Source: Psococerastis gibbosa
Lineage: Eukaryota; Arthropoda; Insecta; Psocodea; Psocidae
Reading direction: 5' to 3'
Assembly (NCBI GenBank): GCA_963971405.1
Contig: OZ020491.1
Coordinates: 22,128,855 to 22,192,854, forward strand
DNA length: 64,000 nucleotides
In this document: positions 8,901-17,640 of the stretch, one piece after another
Numbering within the stretch: position 1 is the stretch's first letter
How the letters are laid out: every line of letters starts with the position of its first letter
Program-made: the position numbers and the translations under genes
Notes under the pieces: model-generated
Database searches by the model: none
What the model was told of the DNA's origin: nothing
Seen by the model: only the letters and a program-made list of their open reading frames with translations

Positions 8901-11272
8901 TGGCGTGGTGAGTACAGACTCCCTACTACTGTGATGTAACTTATTTTCTCTCTATACACTCAGCTTCCCTGAACAATTAAAGGAGAGTGATTATATAATT
9001 ATTAATATTTAGCCTGTCTGTTTCTCTCTATTCCATGTATTTAATATCTTTGGTTAAACAAAGGAAGATGACACTTTAATAATGCGATAGGCTTGCATTG
9101 TTGCTTGCTTGTTAGAATAATGAGGAATTTTCGTATAGAAATCCAACATGGCGAAATGCCCTCTTCTGATTGGCGCGGTGCATCCTCATACTGAACTTGT
9201 GGCCATTAGCGATGACGCCCCACTAATCAGAGCGTTGGCTTGCATCGATGAATCGATGCCCTCTCTCTATGAGATAGGCGTGGGGATGTGCCAATCACTG
9301 AGAGGAAGACCATGTTAGTTTATTCTATAGGAATATTGAAAGTGAAACAAAACCACCAGGGCAGCACAGAGCGTTAGCAAAAAGCCCTTAATGTGGGCCT
9401 ACACAACTTGTAAGCTAAATACGAAATTCCTCTGGGTGGAATGGGCCAGTCTCAGCTGCCTAAGTGAATATTTTTTAACAGATTCTGAGATCCGTGCGTC
9501 TATGCTGCTATGGAGTTCATTTTGATATTTTTTATGATTGCCCATTATTTGCTTAGCTTATGGGTTACGGGTCTCTTTAGGAAAGTAATGGGTCCGCGAA
9601 TTCTCCATTCCTTTGGAGGTTTCTACTTTTACTTTTTCCGCTCCTTATCCCCTACGGGGGGTCGGCGGTACGGCATTGACCCTTCCACACTATCTAGGTC
9701 GTCTTGGTGCGGGAGTGTGAGTTGGTCCTTATCTGTCTGAATCTTTCTCGGCAGCGTCATCTTTGGTCTTCCACTTCTCCTGTTTCCTGGGACCGCAATC
9801 TCCTCAACCGTTTTCAAGAGATGAGTCTCGCATCGCCTTTGGACAAGCCCATGCCATAAAAGGCGTTTATTCCTGAACTTGAGAGTGATTTCGGCAGGTT
9901 TCAACTGAGTTCTGATCTGGTCGCTTTTTCGCCAGTCTGCCGGGGTTACTCCAGCTGCCTAGGGTAACATCCATATCTCCTAGTTTTCTTTACCGCCCAG
10001 CACTCAGCGCCATATATCTCACCACTTGTTTATATATCCGGACTTTTTCGACATCTATCTGTCTACTAAAACTTCTACCATTTCTCTAATTATTACCTAA
10101 TTCGGGCTATTATAGCGCTTTCGCATCCGCCATCACACTCCCCAGGTATTTTAATTTGTCCATTTAGACAAGATTGTCCGCACCTATACACACCATTCCA
10201 TCCACCAGGGTTTCCCCTGTTGACTATAGGCCCCTGCCCTTCCAGCGCTGTTACCCAGAAGCTTTACTGAGCTATTGTATTGCTTACAGGTATTTTGGAC
10301 CTAACTATAGCTTTTTGTATTTCAGATGACTGATTATTTAAAAGATCACTATAAATCATACAAGCCGTGGAGTCCGCAGGAGGTGGACTTCTATTCGTTG
10401 CAGCACTCCCTCTTCTCTACTTGTTTCGTTGAGGTTATCGGCGGAGCCTTCTTTCTTATCACGGCTATCTACATTGTCAAGGATCGATTGCTGGCTGAAC
10501 GCTCTGTCAGAGGTTGGTACTACTGTTTTGTTTTTGAAGACTGGGCTGTGTCAATTCGGCTCGAAAATAACTACAATAATAGCATTCCCTTGGCAGCACC
10601 TTATTACCTAAGCCGGCCAAAACAAATCAATACATAGTATAGATATATTTAGTTAGTTGGGTATTATTTTTATTTTTTTATGGACCCAGACCTACTTAGG
10701 TCCCTTGTCCAATGCCAATGCAAAATCTTAAAAGTCAAAGTCACAGGAGTGGCTATGTGTGCTAAAATGTCGGGATGACTGAGTATCCGGTTTTCCTACT
10801 CCGCGTCTGTGTTCCGCTATTCTTTCTTTAAAACACCTTCCTGTTTGCCCAACATACCGACTCCCACAATTCTTACAATCTAGTTGCTAAACCCCTGATT
10901 TCCCCTGATGTGACTGTACCAAGAATTTAATTTTTACCATTAGTGACAGTAAGTTTTACACAGTTAGAGGAGACTATTATGCGTATTTTATAAATTAAGC
11001 CTTAACACCGTTGATTTCTCGTTCTAGGCCTTCGGCATATGAAGCCGGCCAATACTAACCCTGCCATTGCAATGTTTAAATCAAGTGACGCAATTGTCCC
11101 GGTCCAATTGAAGATTAGGAAACCTTATAGAGAAACAGCCCTTTACGATCACGTGCATGAATGTGTTGGGCCACAGGTTTTCATGTTCTTTGTTTGCTCA
11201 TTTGCTCAGTCTCATGGAGTTTTTTTTTATGGTAGTCAATCCATCGCTCATTCGACAGCTGCAAATATATAA
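2703..11272 (+). CDS. spin: Spinster/SPNS family lysosomal MFS transporter, C-terminal half (gene span)
   Basis: This is a multi-exon gene whose 5' exons lie left of the window. Spinster proteins are 12-helix major-facilitator transporters of late endosomes and lysosomes that export lysolipids or sphingolipids. Six exon slots join in frame by phase: 2703-2906 (2 to 2), 5509-5643 (2 to 2), 6526-6787 or 6803-7064 (2 to 0), 8809-8907 (0 to 0), 10326-10512 (0 to 1) and a last exon. Hallmarks seen are [17 protein letters not shown], the segment [36 protein letters not shown] and [10 protein letters not shown], which match animal SPNS proteins across their second half. Coding exons are GC-richer than the AT-rich introns. 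The last exon is uncertain: 11028-11272 and 16294-16361 both fit the phase. The neighbour on the right is a convergent MYT1-type gene, with no sign of shared function. Confidence 0.93.
2958..3925 (+). pseudogene. Tandem array of five decaying copies of the preceding Spinster exon
   Basis: Copies begin near 2958, 3169, 3395, 3601 and 3854, with spacing of about 205-255 bp counted from the functional exon. Each unit holds the exon from its GGCTTAG near-start plus about 50 bp of downstream intron. Copies two to five of the whole series keep the donor AAAAAGTAAGT (ends near 3118, 3343, 3550, 3803; the fourth reads GAAGAAGTAAGT). None has the acceptor AG at the homologous place, because the duplicated unit starts inside the exon. 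Copies starting at 2958 and 3395 share the same 14-bp deletion after CGGGCTA, which shifts the frame. Copies at 3169 and 3601 stay open. The last copy has lost its donor. The alternating pattern suggests duplication of a two-copy unit. These are probably pseudo-exons, although copy 3169 could be entered in frame from a weak TTAG. Confidence 0.8.
4011..4263. mobile_element. Inner foldback, subfamily with CATTGACGGAAATTT arms
   Basis: A 253-bp near-palindrome with ends GGCGGGGTTTCCACCGACCT and GGTCGTCGGAAACCCCGCC. It shares its centre (TTGATCAATGATCA, ATTAAAAAATGGC) with 4819-5066, 24347-24588 and part of 20855-21323. Confidence 0.7.
4264..4410 (-). mobile_element. SINE family 3 fragment
   Basis: The plus strand carries TAGTGGATTCCGAACCACTT and GGAGGTGACCAGGAC, the reverse complement of family 3. 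It is embedded inside the nested foldback elements of 3939-4577. Confidence 0.5.
4819..5143. mobile_element. Foldback copy plus adjoining truncated arm
   Basis: 4819-5066 is a near-complete inner-type foldback. It is followed directly by a lone right arm (AAGTCTTGAATGTCTGCTAC ... GGTCGGTAGAAACCCCGCC, ends 5143), so two copies are probably fused or nested here. Confidence 0.6.
5315..5460 (+). mobile_element. SINE family 1, 3' part only
   Basis: It begins at CTACATTTTCTGGTCATGCT and keeps the body and TTTA tail, ending about 50 bp before the Spinster acceptor at 5507. Confidence 0.75.
5509..5643 (+). CDS. spin: Spinster exon: transmembrane helix with [17 protein letters not shown]
   Basis: The acceptor is CTTTTTAG and the donor GA|GTAAGT. 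Phase is 2 in and 2 out, 135 bp. The exon begins by completing an Asn codon with the previous exon (AA+T), then reads [18 protein letters not shown] and [10 protein letters not shown]. This is the conserved helix and luminal loop found after the central cytosolic loop of SPNS proteins. The exit codon is completed as Asp by either of the two alternative downstream exons. Confidence 0.93.
6041..6444. mobile_element. Foldback element, family II, complete copy
   Basis: A 404-bp palindrome with ends AGAGTGTGCAGCCCGTAGG and CCTACGGGCTGTACACTCT, flanked by TTAA-like bases. Arms share TTGGCTCATCAAAGTTGTAG and its complement. Other copies are at 32764-34031 (with mariner inside) and 41575-41935. It ends 81 bp before Spinster exon A. 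Confidence 0.75.
6526..6787 (+). CDS. spin: Spinster mutually exclusive exon, version A
   Basis: 262 bp, phase 2 in and 0 out, acceptor ATTTTTAG, donor CTG|GTATGT. It encodes [20 protein letters not shown], a loop, [17 protein letters not shown], then [14 protein letters not shown], which is a run of membrane helices ending just before the [10 protein letters not shown] motif. It is about half identical to version B, which begins only 16 nt further on and has exactly the same length and phases. Because the interval between A's donor and B's acceptor is 15 nt (6788-6802), the two cannot both be spliced in. Conserved glycines and the WSI(I/V)AD motif are kept in both, so both look functional. 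Confidence 0.92.
6803..7064 (+). CDS. spin: Spinster mutually exclusive exon, version B
   Basis: 262 bp, phase 2 in and 0 out, acceptor GTTACAG, donor TTG|GTAAGC. It encodes [20 protein letters not shown], the loop [18 protein letters not shown], then [19 protein letters not shown]. The loop NPRADPLVC of vertebrate SPNS1 is closer to B (PRADAVIC) than to A (SGDPLVC), and NWSIVAD matches vertebrate NWAIVAD, so B looks like the ancestral form. The acceptor has a minimal upstream tract because only 15 nt separate it from exon A. Its branch point must therefore lie inside exon A or be unusually placed. Confidence 0.92.
8275..8500 (+). repeat. Interspersed repeat B, diverged copy
   Basis: Blocks CTTACCCTGTCAACGACCCC, CCATTGGCAAACTGGTTCAC and CTCGATATCAACCTATACCG are in family order. 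It lies just before a foldback element in a Spinster intron. Confidence 0.5.
8523..8671. mobile_element. Foldback MITE, family I
   Basis: 149-bp near-perfect hairpin, ends GGCGCCAATTACACCG and TGTAATGGCGCC, flanks TAA and TTA. Arms carry AGTGATGGTACTGGTGATAT and its complement. Confidence 0.8.
8809..8907 (+). CDS. spin: Spinster exon: [15 protein letters not shown]...[10 protein letters not shown]
   Basis: 99 bp, phase 0 to 0, acceptor TATTGCAG, donor GTG|GTGAGT. It encodes the most conserved stretch of the family, [18 protein letters not shown] then [14 protein letters not shown], almost residue for residue the same as vertebrate SPNS1. The TRRSTA segment is a conserved intracellular loop, and the GDAGSPY motif lies at the next helix. 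Confidence 0.95.
9120..9330. mobile_element. MITE, family IV
   Basis: The left end ATTTTCGTATAGAAATCCAA then CATGGC is mirrored by GACCATGTTAG then TCTATAGGAA at the right. The interior has paired ATGATGCCC-type blocks. Relatives lie at 12650-12840 and 20788-21480. Confidence 0.55.
9600..10260 (-). mobile_element. Decayed LINE fragment, C-terminal part
   Basis: The minus strand gives, in broken frames, [14 protein letters not shown] and [10 protein letters not shown] pieces (10200-9960), then [20 protein letters not shown] and [18 protein letters not shown] (9860-9740). These are typical of the tail of LINE polyproteins (LRWHGHV...GRP motif). It lies in the Spinster intron between 8907 and 10326. 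Confidence 0.75.
10326..10512 (+). CDS. spin: Spinster exon: penultimate segment with the last helix
   Basis: The acceptor is GTATTTCAG and the donor GAG|GTTGGT, which is weak. Phase is 0 in and 1 out, 187 bp. After MTDYLKDH and a polar stretch it reads [20 protein letters not shown] then [17 protein letters not shown]. This matches the family's final helix (LQFSLMLCAFVGALGGAAFL in vertebrate SPNS1) and the basic juxtamembrane segment after it. An alternative donor four bases downstream (TG|GTACTA) would give phase 2, so the junction to the last exon is not settled. Confidence 0.88.
11028..11272 (+). CDS. spin: Candidate last exon of Spinster (proximal)
   Basis: The acceptor is TTTCTCGTTCTAG. 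With phase 1 from the previous exon it reads [20 protein letters not shown] and stays open to a stop at 11270-11272. The tail shows no motif, and its later part looks like ordinary intronic sequence (T-run derived Phe). SPNS tails diverge, so sequence cannot decide. The competing exon at 16294 has a shorter, more hydrophilic tail. Confidence 0.4.
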
Positions 11273-11846
11273 AAAGTGCCGTCATGAAAAAATTATAAAA
11301 AGACATGCTTTCTCAGGAAATTATTATTATTTTTTAAATTATATAATTATCGTACATGAATGTGGAACGAGAAATTATTGGATTTAGTCAAAATGACTGG
11401 TCTACCGTTAGTTTACGGAAAAAATTACAGATTCTGCCAATACAAAAGAGCTTCACTCCGAATTAAACGGTGTGCCGAGTGGAATGTTCTGAGGAAACTT
11501 GGGTCGCGTGCTACCCCGCTTTATCGTAGACGTTGGTGTTGATGTCAGACATGCTTTATGCAGTCAGCTCTAATAATGGATTTTGTGGAATAATTTGTGA
11601 ATGTTCCCCATTCTGTGCGGAATGCACACAGATAATAATCGAAATTATAACGAAAATGGGAAAAGAATGGCTCAATTATTGAACTTTCACGATCATGGCG
11701 GGAGCGATTAAGAGACAAGACTGGTTACTGACTTCATGAAGTTTCTGATGACGTAAGCATCCATTCTTGCGTTTCATAATAATAATTATATAATTATAAA
11801 AATAACATATTAATTGAAGCACAAGTTAAACATGAAAGTTGAATAA

Positions 11847-11995
11847 GGCGCAGATTCCACCAACGTCAATAGTGATATTAAATGTTTTTTTACGTGGTAG
11901 CAGACATTTTTGGACAGTTTTAGCCATACTAAAACTGTCTGCTACCACGTCAAAAAACATTTAATATCACTATTGACGTTGGTGGAATCAGTGCC
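11847..11995. mobile_element. Foldback MITE, family I
   Basis: Ends GGCGCAGATTCCACCAACG and CGTTGGTGGAATCAGTGCC, flanked by TAA on both sides. Arms CAATAGTGATATTAAATG and complement. Confidence 0.8.
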
Positions 11996-12649
11996 TAAGA
12001 GTTAACATAGCCAGTTGTTCATCAATTTTTTGTACGGTTATAGCTTATCTCGCGGTTTTAACACAAATTCTGTCCTGTCCTAGGTAATAGCATGTAATTG
12101 AACAATGTGGCACACATCCTCTTTTTGCACTGCTAAACACTTATTTGTCCTAGTTTGCTTTGAGCTGGTTAATTAGTTTGGTTCTATTCTATTTATCGTG
12201 TACCATTTTGACTAGGGAATAGAGTGGATTGGAAGTAGAAACTGTAATATAGTACAGATTATACTCGTATTGTGCCTCGTGCGTGCAATCAGAAGTTCTT
12301 CTTAGTGTCTAATTGCCCACGGAGGTTAAGGATGATTATTTGGGGTGCCCTGACCATCTTTATAACAATTAATTTCCCATGCTGTTTGGTGGGCTGCAGG
12401 GTAAAATATGGCAACAGAAAATAGCCTTGTGGTCGGGATGACACCTAAATTTACACTCTGTTCCCTACCAGAAGGCCTGGCATGAGCAAAGAAGGGTACA
12501 TTATCCAGATGAATAATTTAATCTAGGAGTTAGAATTCTAATTGCTCTGCTCACTGCCTCACGGCGCGTAACTGGGTATACACCGTAAGTTGTAACACAC
12601 TGGAAAAACATGACAATTTTTCAATGCAGGGTCTCCAACTTGCAAAAAC

Positions 12650-12840
12650 AATGAGGAACGTTCGTATAGAAATCCAACATGGCAAAAGGCACCATCTCCC
12701 ACAGTGGACTTTGGGGCCATTAGGAATGATGCCGCACCAATCAGAACGGAAGTTATGCGATGCCTTCTCACCATAAGATGAACATGGGAATGAGCCCCGC
12801 CAATTAGGCCATGTTAGAGTGTCCTATATGAAAGTTCTCC
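12650..12840. mobile_element. MITE, family IV
   Basis: Begins AATGAGGAACGTTCGTATAG and AAATCCAACATGGC; ends GGCCATGTTAGAGTGTCCTA. Same order as 9120-9330. Confidence 0.55.
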
Positions 12841-13090
12841 ATTGAAACCTTTGTTATCCATCTTTGCTTGTGCTAGGATCACAGCTGTTAATTTCAAGCA
12901 TGCCCGCTAACGCTTCTGCATGGCTTCTTATTTCAGAGTGTATTATGAAGGAGATTCAGTTGACTGAGGGTCTTCTTACTTCTGACAAGATTACAGTGGA
13001 CAGACAGGTCTGTCTTAAGCTTATGAGGGGTTTCTATATGTGTGCATTTATCTGTGGCTAACTTGTTATGGTTATTATTATTTTTTAGAG

Positions 13091-13233
13091 ACGAAATTAG
13101 AGGATATGGAAAAAACTGGACTTGTCGGGGCTTGTGAGTTGTGGTCCAGCGGTTAAGACGACGCCCCGGTTAGGCGTAGATCGTGGATTCGAATCCCGCC
13201 AAGCCCACTTTTTTCCATATCCTCTAATTTCGT
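13091..13233 (+). repeat. tRNA-like SINE head enclosed by a perfect 25-bp inverted repeat
   Basis: The arms ACGAAATTAGAGGATATGGA... (13091-13115) and their exact complement (13209-13233) enclose a tRNA-like sequence: GGTCCAGCGGTTAAGAC, a 5-bp anticodon-type stem ACGCC/GGCGT with a 7-base loop, and GGATTCGAATCCC. The right arm is the normal family-2 SINE body after the head. The left arm is an inverted copy of it. The loop has C where tRNAs carry U33, so this is probably not a working tRNA gene. Confidence 0.65.
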
Positions 13234-13627
13234 TTATAACGAGGAGGTTACCTCTTCAACCAAAGTTAATTTGTTGTCAGTGTTATATATACCATATAAT
13301 ACTACAATGTATTTTTTAGAGGGCTAAAGCTAGGACCCTTTTAACAGCTTATTGGGATCACGGCAGTGTATCCTATTCATTCATGCTTGAACTTGTTAGC
13401 AAAGACAGTTATGTCCTTGAATGGCAAGTCATTCAGATCGACCTGGTCGATGTAAGCAGTCCCGAAATAGTCTAACCGCCCCCGCCACATTGGTGCTGGA
13501 CAGTGCCCAACCACTTTTTCCGCGGTTTCCTCAGACTCATTGAAGTGTTGGTAGTTAGTAGGACCTTCATGTCCTAGTTTGGCCGTATGAACTCTGAATA
13601 GACCATAACCGGTAACTGCCTAACTTT

Positions 13628-13790
13628 TTTTTTAAAGAGTAATTGCATGCGAAGAATCTCATGAATGTATTCGATTGACCTTTTCGGTTGCCTCTGTCGG
13701 TTAGTACCCATATTGAGTTTCGGTGTGTAGATATTGGCACAAGTACAAGCTTGCTACCATCTTGCCACCAAAGCGGATTAGTTAGCTAAA
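13628..13790 (-). mobile_element. SINE family 2 body fragment
   Basis: It starts with a T run (poly-A of the minus strand), then matches the family-2 body of 62890-63055 in reverse: AATGTATTCGATTGACC, then GGTGTGTAGATATTGGCACA, then CTTGCCACC. Confidence 0.6.
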
Positions 13791-14070
13791 TTTGCCGCAG
13801 ACGTATTAAGGGTGGCTTCCACGACCGTTTGTGAAGTTATGGAAAGTCGTTTCCAAAGGAAGTGCCCATGAGCAGGAATAGGAAAAGCATGGTGGCTGCT
13901 TTTGGATTCCACTCGCCGAAGCTTTGCCAGCGATCGTGGGATAGGAGCCACGCGTAGTTTTTTAGAGCTAATGAAAAACTTCCATAATGAATTTAGCTTT
14001 GCTTTCTACAAGTAGTAATTAACGCAATTTTCTGTAGTATTAGTTACTGCAGATCATACTATAATATTGT

Positions 14071-14563
14071 AGGGGTCTTCACAGTGTTGGTGTTATCGAG
14101 TTATACCTAGTTAAGTGTGTTATATCAAGCTAAGTTAACACACCGGTAACCCGATACCAGCGTGCTATCCTAAACCCACTTCCAAGTTGGTTAACGTGTT
14201 ATTTACCTTGCTATAGCTCAGGTTTGACCGCCGCCATATCTGTTTGTGTCGATTGATTTGAAACACGCGTTTAAAATCTTGTAGTATTTAGATGTATTTG
14301 TATAATCTATTATCACAAGCAATTACCGCAAATACTTAAAATTATAATAACCAAAATGAACAAAAAATATAAACAAATGTGGCACTAGAATAGAGTTCTG
14401 CCACTTTCTTTAAACCCGTGCCACGAACGTCTGACTACTACCACGTTGTTTACTCTGTCGATATAGCACTCACTCACTCACTCACTCCCGAGGTCCACTC
14501 ACGATTGTGTGTTAACTTGAATAGCACATCTAACTCGATAACACGAACACTGTGAAGACCCCT
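14071..14563. mobile_element. Foldback element, separate family
   Basis: The arms AGGGGTCTTCACAGTGTTGG then TTATCGAGTTATACC (14071-14115) are mirrored by ATCTAACTCGATAACACGAA then CACTGTGAAGACCCC (14530-14563). The interior has a secondary inverted region around GTTAACACACCGGTAACC. A (CACT)n run lies at 14468-14487. Confidence 0.6.
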
Positions 14564-14612
14564 TATATCATGGAATGAGACACCTATCTAAATTACTTAG
14601 TGTGTCTACTTA

Positions 14613-14774
14613 GGCGCCCATTCCACATACGTCAATCGTCAATGAAAAATTGAAAAATGACGTTTTAGCAGACATTAGAGACATACTAAAAATTCTGCTA
14701 CCACGTCAATTTACGTAATTTTGACGTCATTTTTCAATTTTTCATTGACGATTGACGTATGTGGAATAGGCGCC
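14613..14774. mobile_element. Foldback MITE, family I
   Basis: Ends GGCGCCCATTCCACATACG and CGTATGTGGAATAGGCGCC, TTA on both flanks. Arms include TGACGTTTTAGCAGACATTA and its partner CTGCTACCACGTCAATTTAC. Confidence 0.8.
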
Positions 14775-15464
14775 TTACCACTTTGTATTAACCACGATTA
14801 AGGTCCATCTTCTTTAAACCAATACAAACTACAACCCTGGGACATTTAAGTTTGACCACCTTGTATTTTAAGTGATGATTTTTTGTCAACTACATACCTG
14901 TATTATATGGATGGATCATCGTTCCTTATTAAGAATTTCAGAAATTAATACTAAACTACGTGCCAATATAATTTTTTACAGCTCTTTGCAAGCGGTCCAA
15001 CTTAATTGTCTTTGCGGTGTTATCATCAACCGCCATTTTTTAAATGATACTGCCCTGGCACTTAGTTATGTAATTATATCAGGAATTATATGAAGGAATG
15101 ATGCCTCTACCCACTCATGTAGTTAGTTTCTAATGAAGTCAGAATATTATGACAAGAAAATGTCAAAAAAAATTAGGATTTTAAAATGCAAGGTAGCCCA
15201 ACTTCAATGTCCCAGAGTTGTACTGTATTGGAAAAGAAAAATCTGCAAGCTTATTCCAAATGTGCCATTGTCTGTACAAACGAGAAAGCCGTATCGTGAT
15301 GAGCTGAAAATGTAATTTTCATTTGGAGCCATGCCGAGAATATTTTCGATTTATGGCCGACGGTCGTATGCTGCATTGTTTTTCTTGCTGATTTCTTTGT
15401 GTATCGCTTTAAATTGGGGTTCCCGTTTACTGACGACTATTGCTATTTTGTAAGAACATATTTT

Positions 15465-15545
15465 AGTAGTACGGACTCTGAAATTCACGCGAAAGGCGGT
15501 TGGTTCGAGTTCTACGCTTAATATATTTTCTCGCCATGCTTGGAG
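15465..15545 (+). mobile_element. SINE family 1, 5' fragment
   Basis: Head with TAGTACGGACTCTGAAATTC and the GGTTCGAGTTC box, ending after CGCCATGCTTGG. Body and tail are missing. Confidence 0.6.
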
Positions 15546-15712
15546 GAAGTGGAAGCGCTCCTGGAGTTCTATAAACAGAGACGGGACAAACCAAGGGATT
15601 TTTTTGAATTTTATGAGCCACCAATCAAATCTTCAGCCAATTGACTCTTCTTTGGACCAATCAGAGCTCGCCTTGCTGCCACGACAGGATGTATTGTTTT
15701 TTAGAAGCGTTA

Positions 15713-15918
15713 GGCGGCTATTGCACCGGAATTTGCTTCACTAATTTGCTTCACTAATTCACTTGTGTTTTGAGATTTTTTGTTTGTTTTGTTTTAAGGA
15801 GACTATTATGTAGATACTTAGCTTATCTATTATAAATGAAGTTATAATATGGTAGAGACTTATTAATGAAGTCTGCTACCACGATTAGTGAAGCAAATTA
15901 GTCGGTGGAATAGCCGCC
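15713..15918. mobile_element. Foldback MITE, family I, long arm subfamily
   Basis: Ends GGCGGCTATTGCACCGG and GTCGGTGGAATAGCCGCC, left flank TTA. Centre has TTAAGGAGACTATTATGTAG as in 22029-22234, 34511-34688, 36799-37073 and 63073-63253. Confidence 0.75.
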
Positions 15919-16086
15919 ATAAAGGAAAGCTCTGGTCAAAGCTTGGTTTGACCCTTGGTCCCATGGGCCATTTGGCCCATGAACTTCAAAAAAAATTCCT
16001 TGGCGTGAGCGAATGTCACTTCTCTCTTCCACAATAAAATTCCAGGTGGTCCCAGGCCATCCTAGTTCAATGTAACTAAGGCACCG

Positions 16087-16236
16087 TGCAAAAGACGATT
16101 TGAACGCTACAGTTCTGGGTTCAGAAAACCGTTCACCAGCGAGAACTCAGCGTTCTGAAGTAGACTTGCACCAACTCTTTTGCTCCAGTAACGGATTTCC
16201 CAGCGCGGCTGCCGCGTTCAAATCGTCTGCAGCCTT
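16087..16236. repeat. Imperfect foldback, family III-like
   Basis: GTGCAAAAGACGATTTGAAC at the left is mirrored by GTTCAAATCGTCTGCAGCC at the right, with GGTTTTC/GAAAACC-type inner pairing. It lies just before the candidate distal Spinster exon. Confidence 0.5.
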
Positions 16237-16293
16237 AACATTAGTCAATTGGTCCTCTAACAGATTTCATTATTTATTTATTATTGTTCACAG

Positions 16294-16361
16294 GTATCTC
16301 CAATGAAGAGCCAAGCAATTTGTACGCCGATGAAGCCGCGCGGGGGCGGAGACCCAGTTAG
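16294..16361 (+). CDS. spin: Candidate alternative last exon of Spinster (distal)
   Basis: The acceptor is a good one (ATTTATTATTGTTCACAG). Entered in phase 1 from 10512 it reads GISNEEPSNLYADEAARGRR then PS and TAG at 16359-16361. The block is GC-rich compared with its surroundings. The acidic-then-basic tail resembles the end of SPNS proteins in character (vertebrate SPNS1 also ends with an RGR segment). The link is inferred from phase and composition only. The LTR element begins 134 bp downstream, which would put it in the 3' UTR or just past it. Confidence 0.4.
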
Positions 16362-16494
16362 ACTGACCAAAGTAACCAAGATTCCGACGTAAATTGTTAC
16401 GTCCGCGGCAGAGTGAATTCTGCCGTGGATTAGCGGCATCTGTTGTCGCCGCTGCTGCTGCTCTGGTGGTCCACAAACAACTAAAGAAAATGGC

Positions 16495-16637
16495 TGTTAA
16501 AAACTATAAATAATTATTCAAGGTTCACAATTTTTCTTTATTAAAACAAAACGTTAGCGATAATTTCAAAACATTCAGGTTGACTTCAATTGTTTTCTTT
16601 TTTTCGAACGTATACAAAACCCAGTAGCGCCACGACA
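16495..16637 (-). repeat. 3' LTR of the compact retroelement
   Basis: Second copy of the 143-bp LTR. The internal reading frame runs into it, ending at 16586, as happens in many compact retroelements. Confidence 0.9.
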
Positions 16638-17614
16638 TCCTCCCACCAAAGAAGGTATCTTCTTTCCGCTTTAACGTAGTCGGCCACCAGGCAAAACACG
16701 CGTCCTCGGCTGGTCACTGGGGTACGGGGGTCAGGCATAACTTCTTCCTTCTGAATAGATTCATCCTCCGGTTGTGGTATGTTTTCCGTCTTCTTCTCAT
16801 CCTCCTCATCAAGGTCATCATCGTCGTCGTCATCAAAATCAATATCATCATCCTCATCAAGGTCATCATCGTTGTCATCAAGATCATTATCATCATCATC
16901 CTTATCAAGGTCATCATCGTCGTCATCAAGATCAATATCATCATCATCCTTATCAAGGTCATCATCATCGTCATCAAGGTCAATATCATCGTCATTGAGA
17001 TCAATATCATCGTCATCGAGATCATCATCATGATCAATATCATCATCATTATCCTCATCAAGATAAATACCATCATCATCTGTCTGCCGCCCTTGTCCAG
17101 AGCACATAATGGTGCCATGTCTTCCAGAACATCCCCTGCAAGACACTTGGGCCACACAATCGTTGGCTTTGTGATTAAGTTCTGTGCAAAATAAAGAGGC
17201 CCGCTTTTTCATCAAAGTCAATTTCTCATCGAATTTTATTAGTTCTATTTTGGGCAATTTTAGATTGTCGCTTAATTGCGCACTTAGATTAACCTTACAC
17301 AATCCAGTAAGGTTAACTTCCCCTGAGCAACAACTCATTATCTTCTCTTGGCAATCATTGGCACTTTCATTCTCGCTACATATATCGTCTTCCGTCACTA
17401 ACTCATCAGAAACAAGCAAATTCACAATATTCTCATCTAATTTAACTAGTTCTTTGCCTCACATCGCAATTGTGTAGGTTTTTATTCGAAACTCTTCCCA
17501 TTTCTCATCGTCATAGGCTAAATCTGCGTCCCGAATGGCTTTGGTTATCAGCATTCGTAAGGCCCCTCTTTTTTTTCTCAAACAATTAAGATTAAGACTT
17601 GCCGTTCCGTCCAT
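16586..17614 (-). pseudogene. Gag-like frame with Asp-rich repeat, one internal stop
   Basis: An ATG at 17614 opens MDGTASLNLNCLRKKRGALR, typical in style of BEL/Pao gag starts. An in-frame TGA follows near 17460. The frame then continues, or restarts at the ATG at 17425, for 279 codons to 16586. Features are LPKIELIKFDEKL, a knuckle-like stretch with NHKANDC and CRGCSGRHG, about 90 residues of almost pure Asp with Ile/Leu (DDDDIDLDDD-type units), an acidic Glu segment and a C-terminal tail reading into the LTR. The first Cys of the knuckle region is missing. The Asp-rich tract replaces the pol region, so this product could not replicate by itself. Whether it is made is unknown. Confidence 0.75.
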
Positions 17615-17624
17615 GGATGTCCTT

Positions 17625-17638
17625 TGTCACGGTCGCCA
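17625..17638 (-). other. Primer-binding site complementary to tRNA-Arg
   Basis: On the minus strand, two bases after the 5' LTR, the sequence is TGGCGACCGTGACA. It is complementary to an arginine tRNA 3' end (TGTCACGGTCG plus CCA). This fixes the element's orientation. Confidence 0.8.
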
Positions 17639-17640
17639 CT

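Noticed and set aside
13128..13207. A functional tRNA-Thr gene
   Set aside because: Arms are roughly tRNA-like, but the base before the anticodon is C instead of U, the T stem has a mismatch, and relatives in the window are SINE heads.
14468..14487. Short CACT repeat as a CRISPR-like or regulatory array
   Set aside because: A simple microsatellite of about five units inside a foldback element.
16714..17157. A Met/Ile-rich 147-codon frame on the minus strand
   Set aside because: A +1 shifted reading of the same GAT repeat; composition is only the microsatellite and it lacks the gag-like N-terminus.
16772..17194. Open frames on the plus strand rich in Ile/Lys/Val or in Ser or His/Gln
   Set aside because: They are antisense or shifted readings of the ATC/GAT trinucleotide run that encodes the Asp-rich tract of the LTR element on the minus strand.
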